From contig JAJDUT010000066.1 in assembly GCA_022826515.1 (NCBI GenBank), forward strand, positions 1 to 59,283: a DNA stretch of 59,283 nt, in the 5' to 3' direction. A model generated the notes under the pieces. That model was given only the letters and a program-made list of their open reading frames with translations, was not told the DNA's origin and searched no databases. A program made the position numbers and the translations under genes. Positions 1 to 8,106 of this stretch are shown here, one piece after another. This DNA is from Candidatus Latescibacterota bacterium. Its GTDB lineage: Bacteria > Latescibacterota > UBA2968 > UBA8231. Numbering within the stretch: the first letter of the stretch is position 1; every line of letters begins with the position of its first letter.

Positions 1-2
1 AG

Positions 3-128
3 GTCGAACGCACCTTCGCATGGTGGGGTAACTTCCGACGGCTGGTCGTGCGATGGGAATATCACATCCAAATGTATCAAGCCTTTGTCAACGTCGCCTG
101 TATGATGATCACACTGAGACGGTTATGA
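3..128 (+). CDS. IS5-family transposase, C-terminal end (cut by window edge)
   Basis: Reading from base 3, the open frame gives VERTFAWWGNFRRLVVRWEY, then HIQMYQAFVNVACMMITLRR, and ends LRRL-stop at 126-128. This is the characteristic C-terminal tail of IS5-type DDE transposases (E-R-x-F-[AS]-W, then LVxRxE, then a helix ending ITLRRL). The final E of the DDE triad is expected in this segment. The rest of the element lies left of the window. The stop codon TGA overlaps the ATG of the downstream helicase frame (ATGA at 125-128), so the IS end must lie at or very near base 130. No terminal inverted repeat can be confirmed because the other end is not visible. Confidence 0.85.
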   Translation, partial: VERTFAWWGNFRRLVVRWEYHIQMYQAFVNVACMMITLRRL

Positions 129-2581
129 AACCACTTCTAGCCTTTTGGATGGCGACCGGCAGCGGCAAAACCCTCATCATGCATCTCAATTACCGCCAGT
201 TCCTGCATTACAACAATCAGCCCCTAGACAACGTGCTGCTGATTACCCCCAACGAGGGGCTGAGCGAGCAGCATCTCGAAGAGATGACGACCTCGGATAT
301 CCCCTGTCGGCGCTTCGATCTCGACGAGAGCGGTCTGATGATGGACGCAAACGACGTGGTCCGGGTCATTGAGATAACCAAACTGGTTGAGCAAAAGCGC
401 GGCGGCGGTGTGAGCGTACCCGTCGAGGCATTCGAGGGCAACAACCTGATTTTCGTCGATGAAGGGCACAAAGGATCGGGAGGCGAAGCGTGGCGCAGCT
501 TCCGCGACGCACTAGGCGAGCGCGGCTTTACCTTTGAATACAGTGCCACTTTCGGCCAGGCCCTGAGTGCGGCGAGTAAGAACGAGCTTACGGTGGAGTA
601 CGGGAAAGCCATCGTCTTCGACTACTCGTACCGCTATTTCCACGGCGACGGGTACGGCAAGGACTTCCGCGTACTCAATCTCTTGGAGGAGACGACCGAG
701 GAGGCAACAGAGACGCTGCTGCTCGGCAATCTACTGTCGTTCTACGAACAGCAATGCGTGTTCGCCGAGCACGCCCAAGCGTTGCGGCCTTATCATTTGG
801 AACGGCCGCTGTGGGTCTTCGTGGGTAGCACAGTGAACGCGGTGTATTCCAAGAAGAAGCAGAAACATAGCGACGTGCTGACGGTGGCGCGGTTCCTACA
901 TCGCGTTCTGGAGAACAAAGGTGGCTGGGTGCTGTCAGCCATTGAGCGACTCGTCAAAGGCGAGAGCGGTTTGATCGCACCAGACGGCCAAGATGTGTTT
1001 GCGGGGAAATTCAAGTATCTGCGGGCAATGGAGCAGTCCCCCGATGAGATGTACCAAGACATCCTAGAAAAGGTATTCCACGCCCCGACCGGAGGCGGAT
1101 TGCACTTGTACGCGATCCGAGGAGCCGCTGGCGAATTGGGTCTCAAGGCGAGCGGTGCCCAATCCTACTTCGGTCTCATCTACATCGGCGACATCAGCGC
1201 ATTTAAGAATCTAGTGGAGTCCGACGACGCCGGTCTCACGCTGGAAGAAGACGCCCTGGCTGGCTCCCTGTTCGATGCCATCAATGGACCCCAGACCAAA
1301 ATCGAGGTCCTCATTGGCGCGAAGAAGTTCATGGAGGGCTGGAACTCTTGGCGCGTCTCGAACATGGGCCTGCTGAACATCGGCCGTAGCGAGGGCTCGG
1401 AAATCATCCAGCTTTTTGGGCGTGGGGTGCGCTTGCGGGGTAAGGGAGCTAGTCTCAAGCGGAGCGCAGCGCTAGACGACGGCAGCCACCCGAATCACAT
1501 TGGCTTGCTGGAGACGCTCAATATCTTTGCGGTGCGTGCCAACTACATGGCGCAGTTCCGCAACTATTTGGAGCGGGAAGGCGTAGAGACCGAAGCATAC
1601 CGGGAACTCCCGCTATTCATTCGTCCTAACGAGAGCTTGCTGCAAAAGGGGTTGGTGGTGCCTAGGGTACCAGACGAGCGCGACTTCGCCGCAGAGGAAG
1701 ACATTCGCTTGAAGCTCGACCGGAACGTGACGGTTCGTGTCGATATATCCTTGAAGGTCCAAGCCTTGGAAAGCGATCCTACTGGCCTCGCAGGGGTTGG
1801 AGCCCATTCAGGCACCGAGCAGTCTATTCCTCCAAAAAGCCTACCCCTAATCGATTGGGAGCAGGCGTATCTCGACCTGCTCGAATACAAGGAACAGAAA
1901 GGCCGCGAGAACTTGATCGTGCAGCCGGATGTACCTCGGCAGATTATCGCGGACGGTGACCGCTACCGTCTGATTGCGGAAGATACGGTTGTTCGGCCAC
2001 AGTCGATTGAGGATGTGAATCGCCTACAAGAGGCCGCAACCTGTATTTTGCGGAAGTACGTGGACGCTTTCTATCGGGTACATCGGCAGCGTTGGGAATC
2101 GCAGCAGATGGTCTATAAGCCTCTAGACGAGCGCGATCCGAATTTGAGCTTTAGCCGAGAGCCGGAGGCCAAGGGCCAATATGTGGTCAGCATCCGACAA
2201 TCCGAGCACGTACTAATCAGCGAAATTGAGAGGCTGATAGATGAAGGCGAGCGGCTATACGCAGAAGAAACAGAGGAATTGCCCCGCTTTCACTTTGACC
2301 GACATCTCTATCAGCCTCTATTGATTGAGAAGGGTGAAAAAGTAAAGAGCGTTCCCCCAGCGTTGAACCAGAGCGAACAGCAGTTCGTGGAGGATGTGAA
2401 AGCCTATTGGACAGCCGAGTACGACCAATACCTCTCCGAGGTGGAAGTGTTCCTCCTGCGAAATCTGAGCCGTGGGGCGGGCGTTGGCTTCTTTGAGACG
2501 AGCGGCTTCTATCCCGATTTCATCCTCTGGATCAAAAAGGAAAAAAACAGCACATCGTCTTTGTGGAACCGCACGGAATGA
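125..2581 (+). CDS. Restriction-type DEAD/DEAH helicase, N-terminus lost to IS insertion
   Basis: This is a superfamily-2 helicase of the kind found in type III-like restriction subunits. Walker A is ATGSGKT, only about 10 residues after the ATG at 125. The Walker B/DEAH equivalent is VDEGHKG, and there is a helicase-C block with FMEGWNSWR and the arginine-finger motif QLFGRGVRLRG. Homologues usually carry about 100 residues before Walker A; here they are replaced by the transposase end. The frame is open from 53, but 53-124 are transposase bases read in another frame, so 125 is preferred. The C-terminal nuclease-like segment (FYPDFILWI) runs out of frame at an A7 tract near 2541-2547 and stops at 2581. 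The gene is probably inactive. Confidence 0.8.
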   Translation: MKPLLAFWMATGSGKTLIMHLNYRQFLHYNNQPLDNVLLITPNEGLSEQHLEEMTTSDIPCRRFDLDESGLMMDANDVVRVIEITKLVEQKRGGGVSVPVEAFEGNNLIFVDEGHKGSGGEAWRSFRDALGERGFTFEYSATFGQALSAASKNELTVEYGKAIVFDYSYRYFHGDGYGKDFRVLNLLEETTEEATETLLLGNLLSFYEQQCVFAEHAQALRPYHLERPLWVFVGSTVNAVYSKKKQKHSDVLTVARFLHRVLENKGGWVLSAIERLVKGESGLIAPDGQDVFAGKFKYLRAMEQSPDEMYQDILEKVFHAPTGGGLHLYAIRGAAGELGLKASGAQSYFGLIYIGDISAFKNLVESDDAGLTLEEDALAGSLFDAINGPQTKIEVLIGAKKFMEGWNSWRVSNMGLLNIGRSEGSEIIQLFGRGVRLRGKGASLKRSAALDDGSHPNHIGLLETLNIFAVRANYMAQFRNYLEREGVETEAYRELPLFIRPNESLLQKGLVVPRVPDERDFAAEEDIRLKLDRNVTVRVDISLKVQALESDPTGLAGVGAHSGTEQSIPPKSLPLIDWEQAYLDLLEYKEQKGRENLIVQPDVPRQIIADGDRYRLIAEDTVVRPQSIEDVNRLQEAATCILRKYVDAFYRVHRQRWESQQMVYKPLDERDPNLSFSREPEAKGQYVVSIRQSEHVLISEIERLIDEGERLYAEETEELPRFHFDRHLYQPLLIEKGEKVKSVPPALNQSEQQFVEDVKAYWTAEYDQYLSEVEVFLLRNLSRGAGVGFFETSGFYPDFILWIKKEKNSTSSLWNRTE
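2542..2548 (+). other. A AAA AAC slippery heptamer at the helicase frame change
   Basis: In the helicase frame the codons are GAA AAA AAC. This places a canonical -1 slippery heptamer exactly where the frame must move back one base to reach the conserved C-terminal tail. No strong downstream hairpin or upstream Shine-Dalgarno-like stimulator was seen. A homopolymer deletion or sequencing under-call is therefore at least as likely as programmed shifting. Confidence 0.35.
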
Positions 2582-2856
2582 TCCACGCAAAAGCATACAA
2601 GCATGACGACAAGGCGCGGCTTCACGAAAGACTGCCGAAATTGGCGAAGAAGATCGGCGCGAGGAGTCAGCAGCAAGACGTGACGCTGGACTCGTACATC
2701 GTTTCCGCAACGTCTTACCACGACCTTCATAAGCGATACGACGATGGCACTTGGGATAAGGCGCGGTTTGCCGACGCGCATATTCTGTTTGCCAAGCGCA
2801 ACGAGCAGTACGACTACATAAAAAGGATCTTTACAGACAGCATATCCAATTTCTGA
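2563..2856 (+). CDS. C-terminal tail of the helicase/nuclease, displaced by frameshift
   Basis: This frame continues the upstream gene. From about 2549 it reads QHIVFVEPHGM, the natural continuation of YPDFILWIKK in homologues (a PD-(D/E)xK-like strand pair). The ATG at 2563 is therefore an internal methionine rather than a start. The remaining about 95 residues are charged and end KRIFTDSISNF. The tail and the upstream frame are reconciled by one extra A in the A-tract or by a -1 ribosomal shift. The next gene starts 15 bases after its stop. Confidence 0.7.
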   Translation: MEPHGMIHAKAYKHDDKARLHERLPKLAKKIGARSQQQDVTLDSYIVSATSYHDLHKRYDDGTWDKARFADAHILFAKRNEQYDYIKRIFTDSISNF

Positions 2857-2871
2857 CACAGGAGATCAACT

Positions 2872-3633
2872 ATGAACAAAGGTCGGGTCGCCGGTAAAGC
2901 GGCCATTGTAACAGGCGCAGCCTCGGGAATCGGGGAAGTCACCGCTCAAGTGCTGGTGCGCGAAGGCGCGTCCGTCTGCGTGGCAGATGTCAACGCCGAC
3001 GGCGGCCAGCGGGTCGTCGATAAAATCAACGCCGACGGCGGCGAGGCCATTTTCGTCCGCACTGATGTGGGCGAGTCTGCCCAAGTCATCGAGATGTTCG
3101 CACGCACCGAAGAAGCCTTTGGCCGCGTGGACATCGTCCACAACAACGCAATATGGTTCCGCCACGGCCCAGCGACCGAACTGGACGAAAAAGATTGGGA
3201 CGGCACCTTAAACATCGGCCTAAAGGCGATTTTCCTCGCCGCTAAATACGGCATCCCAGTCATGCGCAAGACCGGAGGCGGCGTGATTATCAACACCGGC
3301 TCGGTGCATTCGCTAGTCAGCTTTGCCACGGCCACGGCCTACGACGCGGCCAAGGCCGGAGTCTTGGGCCTGACGCGGACCCTCGCCATTGACTACGGGC
3401 CAGACATCCGCGTCTGCGCCGTGCTTCCCGGAGCTATCCTGACGCCCCTGTGGGACGATCTACAAGTGCCGGAGGAGGAGCGCGTGCGCTACGCCCAGAT
3501 GGTGCCGGCCCAGCGCTTGGGCACGGGCGAGGACATCGCCAACGCCGTGCTGTTTCTCGCCTCGGACGAGGCGTCCTTCATCACCGGAACTTCGTTGACC
3601 GTAGATGGCGGGATGTTGGCGCGGACCGAATAG
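2872..3633 (+). CDS. SDR-family NAD(P)-dependent oxidoreductase
   Basis: A classical short-chain dehydrogenase/reductase of 253 residues, the usual length. The Rossmann glycine motif TGAASGIG is at residues 14-21. An acidic residue after beta-2 (ADV, D39) favours NAD over NADP. The NNA motif is at 91-93, catalytic Ser144 sits in NTGS, and Tyr157/Lys161 are in YDAAK. The C-terminal signature FITGTSLTVDGG is intact. A Shine-Dalgarno-like AGGAG precedes the ATG. The stop codon is directly followed by the ATG of the serC-type gene, so the two are likely co-transcribed. The substrate cannot be told from sequence. Confidence 0.9.
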   Translation: MNKGRVAGKAAIVTGAASGIGEVTAQVLVREGASVCVADVNADGGQRVVDKINADGGEAIFVRTDVGESAQVIEMFARTEEAFGRVDIVHNNAIWFRHGPATELDEKDWDGTLNIGLKAIFLAAKYGIPVMRKTGGGVIINTGSVHSLVSFATATAYDAAKAGVLGLTRTLAIDYGPDIRVCAVLPGAILTPLWDDLQVPEEERVRYAQMVPAQRLGTGEDIANAVLFLASDEASFITGTSLTVDGGMLARTE

Positions 3634-4779
3634 ATGACCAAGCCAGCAGTCAAACCGCAAAATTCCTGTTTTTCCTCCGGCCCTTGCGCCAAGCGCCCCG
3701 GATGGAATCTTGCGGCCCTAAAAGACGCGGCCGTAGGACGCTCGCACCGCGCCGCAATCGGACGGGCCAAGCTGCAAGAAGTCATTGAGCGGTCACGTGC
3801 GCTCTTGGGCGTACCGGCCGATTACCGCATGGCCGTAGTGCCGGGTTCAGATACAGGTGCCGTAGAGATGTGCCTGTGGTCGATGCTAGGCGTCCGCGGC
3901 GTCGATGTCCTGTCTTGGGAAAGCTTCAGCAAGGGATGGGCGACGGACATCACCCAACACTTGCGCCTAGAAGATGTGCGCGTCTTCGACGCCGACTTCG
4001 GGGAACTGCCCGATTTGTCCTTGATCGACTGCAACCGCGACGTAGTCTTTGCGTGGAACGGCACCACCTCTGGGGTGAAAGTGCCCGATGGCGAGTGGAT
4101 CGCCGCCGACCGCGCGGGCCTGACCATCTGCGACGCGACATCCGCGGTCTTCGCCGTGAATCTGCCCTGGGAAAAGCTCGATGTAGTAACCTACTCTTGG
4201 CAAAAGGTCATGGGCGGCGAGGCCGCGCACGGGATGCTCATCCTCAGCCCGCGTGCAGTCGAGCGGCTCCTCAGCTTCGCGCCGCCTTGGCCCGTGCCCA
4301 AACTCTTCCGCATGACCCAAAGCGGCCAGCTCAACGAGGCCCTGTTCAAGGGCGACACCATCAACACGCCCTCCCTGCTGTGCGTAGAAGACGCGCTCGA
4401 CGGGCTGCGCTGGGCCGAAAGCATCGGCGGCCTGCCCGAACTCGTGCGGCGCACGCAGGCCAACCTCGCGGTGCTAGAGCAGTGGGAAGCCGCAAGCGAG
4501 TGGATCGCGTTTTTGCCCGCACGGCGGGAGATTCGCTCTAGTACGTCAATTTGTCTGCGGATCGCCGATCCGTGGTTTACCGATTTAATCGAGGACGCGC
4601 AGCGGACACAGGTCAAAGCACTCGTCGCCAAACTGGAGGACGAGGGCGTCGCCTACGACATAAACGGCTACCGCGCCGCGCCCCCCGGACTGCGGATCTG
4701 GGGTGGGGCGACGGTGGAAAGCAGCGACATCGAGGCGCTAGTTCCGTGGCTGGATTGGGCGTGGAAAGAGGGAGCGTAA
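3634..4779 (+). CDS. serC: Phosphoserine aminotransferase (SerC, TIGR01365-like type)
   Basis: A PLP-dependent class V aminotransferase converting 3-phosphohydroxypyruvate and glutamate to phosphoserine, in serine biosynthesis. The N-terminus [15 protein letters not shown] and the following GRSHRA are typical of the rhizobial/archaeal-type SerC rather than the E. coli type. PLP-binding residues are visible as GSDTGA (71-76), D167 in CDATSA and the Schiff-base Lys191 in [13 protein letters not shown]. Its 381 residues match the family. It starts immediately after the SDR stop (TAG-ATG). It is convergent with the Uma2 gene, only 2 bases away. Confidence 0.85.
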   Translation: MTKPAVKPQNSCFSSGPCAKRPGWNLAALKDAAVGRSHRAAIGRAKLQEVIERSRALLGVPADYRMAVVPGSDTGAVEMCLWSMLGVRGVDVLSWESFSKGWATDITQHLRLEDVRVFDADFGELPDLSLIDCNRDVVFAWNGTTSGVKVPDGEWIAADRAGLTICDATSAVFAVNLPWEKLDVVTYSWQKVMGGEAAHGMLILSPRAVERLLSFAPPWPVPKLFRMTQSGQLNEALFKGDTINTPSLLCVEDALDGLRWAESIGGLPELVRRTQANLAVLEQWEAASEWIAFLPARREIRSSTSICLRIADPWFTDLIEDAQRTQVKALVAKLEDEGVAYDINGYRAAPPGLRIWGGATVESSDIEALVPWLDWAWKEGA

Positions 4780-4781
4780 CG

Positions 4782-5342
4782 TCAACCCAACACATCGGCA
4801 GCGGCCAATGCGAACTGGGGGATCGTCGGCGAAGTGAGAGTAGTGTCGGCTGTGACTTCAACGCGCTGTTGGTACGCGTCGCCTTGGGGCCGGGCGTACA
4901 CTTCGATGCGGCTTTTTTGCAGGTCAATCAGCCACACTTCGGGCAGGCCGGCTTGCGCGTAGAGGGGTAGCTTGACCTCGCGGTCGTAGTCGGCCGACGT
5001 GTCGGAGACTTCGACGGCTAGCAGCACGTCGGACGCTGTGGGATGGGCATCGGCGTAGAAATCGGTACGGGGACGGAGCAGCACTACATCCGGCTCCGGT
5101 TCGGAGTACGCATCGAGGGCGATGGGGCTTTGCACTCGCACAATGAAGGATGCCCCCTGCTGGCGATGCAATAAGCCGTTGAGTCGATCGACACAAGCGG
5201 CGTGGTGGCTGCCAATGGGACTCATGGCGACGATCTGCCCGGCGATAAGTTCAACGCGGTCCTCCTCGGTGAGAATGTCAGTCTCGGCCATGCGGTAATA
5301 TTCGCTGACTGTGAAGGGACGCTTCTGCGGTTGCGTGGTCAT
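4782..5342 (-). CDS. Uma2-family putative restriction-endonuclease-fold protein
   Basis: A 186-residue DUF820/Uma2 protein with a PD-(D/E)xK fold. Visible motifs are YELIAG-like VELIAGQIV (30-38), EPDVVLL (83-89), AVEVSDTS (109-116) and K124 followed by YAQAGLPEVWLIDL. These form the expected Asp/Glu/Lys active-site set. The family is very common and often multi-copy in cyanobacteria and candidate phyla, and its biological role is unclear. A GAGGAG Shine-Dalgarno precedes the start on the minus strand. A long inverted repeat sits just upstream (5359-5401), separating it from the sulfatase-fold gene on the same strand. Confidence 0.85.
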   Translation of the reverse strand: MTTQPQKRPFTVSEYYRMAETDILTEEDRVELIAGQIVAMSPIGSHHAACVDRLNGLLHRQQGASFIVRVQSPIALDAYSEPEPDVVLLRPRTDFYADAHPTASDVLLAVEVSDTSADYDREVKLPLYAQAGLPEVWLIDLQKSRIEVYARPQGDAYQQRVEVTADTTLTSPTIPQFALAAADVLG

Positions 5343-5358
5343 AGTAACTCTCCTCTAT

Positions 5359-5401
5359 AGGTTGCGCCCACTTCTAGAGAATATGGGAGCGGGCGCAACC
5401 T
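5359..5401. repeat. Perfect 11-bp inverted repeat with 21-nt spacer
   Basis: The arms AGGTTGCGCCC (5359-5369) and GGGCGCAACCT (5391-5401) are exactly complementary. The repeat lies between the stop of the sulfatase-fold gene and the start of the Uma2 gene on the minus strand. There is no T-run, so it is not a simple intrinsic terminator. It could be an interspersed palindromic repeat, an mRNA-stabilising hairpin or the scar of a small element. Confidence 0.6.
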
Positions 5402-5425
5402 GCACAAGAACGCATGGCGCTGCTA

Positions 5426-6823
5426 CTATTTCTTTTTATCACCCGCCTGCAATCGGTCTGCCGCACCCACCGAACCAATGTGCAGCGTGTCGTACGCCTG
5501 CTGCGAAGTCTCGAACGGCCCCTCGTGTGTCTTTGAGCCATGCCATTGCAAATTGGTGTACATCGGATTGGTCGCGTCCGTTTCCCGCTCGCGCTTGGCG
5601 ATCCACGCCTCCATCCGCTCCTTCAGGGCGGAGATGATCGCCGGTTCCTTTTGGGCCAAGTTTTCCAACTCCAGCGGATCGTTGACCAAGTTGTATAGCT
5701 CGACTTCGGGCTTGAAGTGGAAGTCCGGCTCTAGCGCGACCATCAGCTTCCACTCCGGCGTGCGCCAGCCGTGCTTGCGCATCCAAGTGCATTCGGTGAT
5801 GTAAAAGTCCGAGTAGTTGGAGGCTTTCTCGCTTGCGACCAGCGGCAGTAGCGACTGGCCGTCGAAGGCAATATCGGCGCGGATGTCGAGGAGTTCGAGG
5901 ATGGTCGGCACCAAATCTTGGTGCAAAGTGGTACCAGAGACGCGCTCGCCAGCCGGCAGCGCACCGGGTAGGCGGACAATCAGCGGCACGTACAGCGTGT
6001 TTTCGTACATGCCGTGGTGATCGTACCAGCACTCGTGCTCGTACAGGGTCTCGCCGTGGTCGCCGTTGATGACGATCAGGGTATTGTCGCTCAAGCCCAG
6101 CTCTTCGACTCGGGTGAGGATGCGCTGAATGCAGGCGTCCATATAGGCGACGGCACCGTCGTATTGGGCATCGACGTAGTGGCGGTCGCGCACCCCCGGC
6201 GGCATCCAATCGGCAAAGAAGTCGCAGAAGGGTTTGAAGCTAAACACCGGCTCCATGCTCTGGTTTGTTGGGTCGAATTCGTCGCCGCTGTAAAACATCC
6301 GCTCAAAGGGAGCTGGCGGCAGATACGGGGCGTGCGGATCCATGTGTCGCAAGAAGAGGAAAAATGGCTGCTCGGCCTGCGCCAGCCGTTCCAGTTCGGG
6401 AATGGCAACTTGGTTGAGGTTTTCGGCCTTGGGGCTGCGGCCTTCGGCAAACGAACCCCAGCTAGCATAGTCGAAATAGCGGTCGAAGCCGCGCGAACTG
6501 GGATTGCCGCTAAAGCCAACGCACGAGGTGTCGTAGCCGTTCTGGCGCAGGATTTCGGGGAGGGTGCGGATGCGCTCGGGCAAGCCGCCTTGGTGGCGCA
6601 GGGCAACGACGCTGGTGCCGAAGCAGTCGAGACCGGTGAGCATGGAGGCGTAGGCCGAGGTGGTGGGTATGTGGGCCGAATAGTTGCGCTCAAAGAGCAC
6701 GGCGTCGGCGGCAAAGCGGTCGATGTGGGGCGTGGTCTGGCGGTGGTAGCCATAACAGCTCATGTGATCGGCGCGCAGGCTGTCGATGCCGAAGAGAATG
6801 ACGTTGGGCTTTTTAGCTGGCAT
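5426..6823 (-). CDS. Sulfatase-fold (alkaline phosphatase superfamily) hydrolase with Thr nucleophile position
   Basis: A 465-residue protein with the metal-binding start ILFGIDSLRADH (D14), the second metal site NGDHGETLYEH, and the C-terminal AELYDL-like ELYNLVNDPLE of sulfatases. The usual formylglycine motif C/S-x-P-S-R is absent. Aligned on the following SMLTG, the segment reads TTSAYASMLTG, putting Thr54 where Cys should be and Tyr58 where Arg should be. Thr nucleophiles occur in phosphotransferase-type members of the superfamily, so the true reaction may be phosphoester or phosphonoester chemistry. No signal peptide is seen, so it is probably cytoplasmic. It is followed downstream by the Uma2 gene on the same strand. 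Confidence 0.85.
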   Translation of the reverse strand: MPAKKPNVILFGIDSLRADHMSCYGYHRQTTPHIDRFAADAVLFERNYSAHIPTTSAYASMLTGLDCFGTSVVALRHQGGLPERIRTLPEILRQNGYDTSCVGFSGNPSSRGFDRYFDYASWGSFAEGRSPKAENLNQVAIPELERLAQAEQPFFLFLRHMDPHAPYLPPAPFERMFYSGDEFDPTNQSMEPVFSFKPFCDFFADWMPPGVRDRHYVDAQYDGAVAYMDACIQRILTRVEELGLSDNTLIVINGDHGETLYEHECWYDHHGMYENTLYVPLIVRLPGALPAGERVSGTTLHQDLVPTILELLDIRADIAFDGQSLLPLVASEKASNYSDFYITECTWMRKHGWRTPEWKLMVALEPDFHFKPEVELYNLVNDPLELENLAQKEPAIISALKERMEAWIAKRERETDATNPMYTNLQWHGSKTHEGPFETSQQAYDTLHIGSVGAADRLQAGDKKK

Positions 6824-6859
6824 TAGATCCTCTCGGTTAGGGGTTGGCGTGTCGTCGGG

Positions 6860-7273
6860 TTATTTGAGGACTGCACCGGGCCATTGGTCGTCGCTGGCCG
6901 TCACATCTACGGTAATGCCGTCTGGGTCTTCGACCTTGAAGGCTCCTTCGCTGATGTTGTGGACATCAATCGGCTCTTTGCCGCCCAAGCCGTCGGAAAA
7001 AATCTCGTAACCCATGTCCAATAGGCGGCGGCCGGTCTCTTCGAGGTCGGGCACCCGCACGCCGATGTGGAGGTAGTCGAGCATCCCGCTGACGTGGGAT
7101 GGGCGGTCCGGGCCATTGTGCTGGAAGACTCGGAAGTTGTGGTGGCCGTCGCTGAGGTCATAGCAGCTTCCGTGGGTCGAGACCACGGGCAGGCCGAGGC
7201 CGTCGCGCCAAAAGCGGATGGTCTTTTCGAGGTCCGTAGCCCGGACGCCAATGTGAACGAGTACCGTACTCAT
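6860..7273 (-). CDS. VOC-superfamily (glyoxalase/dioxygenase-like) protein
   Basis: A 137-residue vicinal-oxygen-chelate protein with two beta-alpha-beta-beta-beta modules. The first starts LVHIGVRATDLEKTIRFWRD and the second LHIGVRVPDLEETGRRLLD. The pattern ends in FKVEDPDGITVDV, the typical last metal-ligand region. Likely metal ligands are H7, the H of DYLHIG and the E of KVEDPDG. The ATG at 7273 is chosen over an upstream in-frame ATG at 7324 because AGGAG lies about 6 bases upstream and the family motif begins right after it. The substrate is unknown. It lies upstream of the sulfatase-fold gene on the same strand and may be co-transcribed with it. Confidence 0.85.
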   Translation of the reverse strand: MSTVLVHIGVRATDLEKTIRFWRDGLGLPVVSTHGSCYDLSDGHHNFRVFQHNGPDRPSHVSGMLDYLHIGVRVPDLEETGRRLLDMGYEIFSDGLGGKEPIDVHNISEGAFKVEDPDGITVDVTASDDQWPGAVLK

Positions 7274-7620
7274 GGCATTTCTCCTTTCTTGTAGGCTCGT
7301 AGCCGTTGTGCCATTAGTGCCCATAATCTAACAAACGAAGCCCCGCGAGGCACTACCGCGTTTGCAGGCCATAATATCCCTAGTTTTATTGCTCTTTAAT
7401 GGAAATTTATTAAACTGAAAAAGTTTTTTTATATCAATAAGTTATTGTTTTTTGGCCAGATGGGAAAAACCCCGTAAAACGGGTCGAAAAAAGGGGGCAA
7501 ATTTCTTGACTTATACACAAATGTTTACTATCTTTTTGTGCAGTTAATCGAAGTAAAAAAGGGCCTTTTTTGCGTTGGAAAATCGAGCACCACAGACCTC
7601 ATCGCCAGGAGCAAAACCAC
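7274..7620. other. AT-rich intergenic region, no gene seen
   Basis: This divergent gap of about 350 bases between the VOC gene and the small-ORF/ssb operon is markedly AT-rich between 7375 and 7570. It holds a small hairpin (CCCGT at 7471-7475, ACGGG at 7479-7483), a sigma70-like promoter candidate at 7506-7534, and the palindrome AAAAAAGGGCCTTTTTT near 7555-7571. No ORF, tRNA or rRNA is visible in it. Confidence 0.6.
7506..7534 (+). promoter_or_regulatory. Candidate sigma70-like promoter for the small-ORF/HTH/ssb operon
   Basis: TTGACT at 7506-7511 and TATCTT at 7529-7534 are separated by 17 bases in an AT-rich stretch. This predicts a start near 7541 and an 80-base leader to the first small ORF at 7621. 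It is a visual match only. Confidence 0.45.
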
Positions 7621-7704
7621 ATGCGACGCGAGATCATCAGTCAGGGCCTGATGTACGCCCTCGTCAGCCTCTTTGTATTCGCGGTGAAGCCGCTTCTCAA
7701 CTAA
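7621..7704 (+). CDS. Putative 27-residue membrane peptide
   Basis: The ATG at 7621 opens a 27-codon frame with a charged N-terminus (MRREIISQG) followed by one hydrophobic segment (LMYALVSLFVFAVKPLLN). A Shine-Dalgarno-like CAGGAG lies about 10 bases upstream. It is the first of four closely spaced plus-strand frames leading to ssb, each with a recognisable ribosome-binding site. It is not recognised as any family. Its reality rests on the ribosome-binding site, spacing and membrane-like composition. Confidence 0.4.
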   Translation: MRREIISQGLMYALVSLFVFAVKPLLN

Positions 7705-7729
7705 TAGCCACTAGCCATAGGAGAGCACA

Positions 7730-7873
7730 ATGAACCCGATTTTTGCATTTCACGCCTTGCGCGAGTTGAGCAAAAACAAGCACACCCAGCGCCAAGTAAG
7801 CAGGCTAGGGCCAATGTGTACAGGAGCAATTTTCGTCGTCTGGAGCTTGCCCGTTTTCCGCTATCTCACCTAA
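7730..7873 (+). CDS. Putative 47-residue small protein with C-terminal hydrophobic segment
   Basis: The ATG at 7730 follows AGGAGAG by about 6 bases. The product begins MNPIFAFHALRELSKNK, has a basic middle with several K/R residues, then a hydrophobic stretch AIFVVWSLPVF. It ends at TAA 7871-7873, 22 bases before the HTH gene. No family is recognised. It may be a small membrane-associated protein co-expressed with ssb. Confidence 0.4.
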   Translation: MNPIFAFHALRELSKNKHTQRQVSRLGPMCTGAIFVVWSLPVFRYLT

Positions 7874-7895
7874 CTGGCACAAAAGGAGAAACTTC

Positions 7896-8105
7896 ATGCC
7901 GCCTATCGCCAAAGACCGCATCGAGCGCGCCGCTCGGATCTATGCCAGCAATCACGACGCCGGCTCGGCCTTGGGCATTGCCCCAGGCAGTTTCAGCCGC
8001 CTCTGTCGCCGCTACGGCATCGAGACGCCCCAAGCGCGCAAGCGCCGTCAGCGCAGCGAGTGGAAGCAGGGCTATCCCCGCCTGCACAACCTAAAGGAGC
8101 AGTAA
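7896..8105 (+). CDS. Small helix-turn-helix-like protein upstream of ssb
   Basis: A 69-residue very basic protein. Residues about 9-40 ([15 protein letters not shown], then [18 protein letters not shown]) look like a helix-turn-helix of the homeodomain-like/sigma-region-4 kind, followed by the basic tail [21 protein letters not shown] precedes the ATG by 7 bases. The gene ends one base before the ssb ATG, so the two are translationally close and presumably one operon. A DNA-binding role as an autoregulator or nucleoid-type cofactor is an inference. Confidence 0.6.
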   Translation: MPPIAKDRIERAARIYASNHDAGSALGIAPGSFSRLCRRYGIETPQARKRRQRSEWKQGYPRLHNLKEQ

Positions 8106-8106
8106 T

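Noticed and set aside
6014..6826. 270-codon plus-strand frame
   Set aside because: It is antisense to the sulfatase-fold gene, which has clear motifs. It has no ribosome-binding site and no recognisable domain.
7465..7490. Small hairpin CCCGT-AAA-ACGGG
   Set aside because: The five-base stem with flanking A-runs could act as a minus-strand terminator, but no minus-strand gene lies to its right, so no role was assigned beyond mention.
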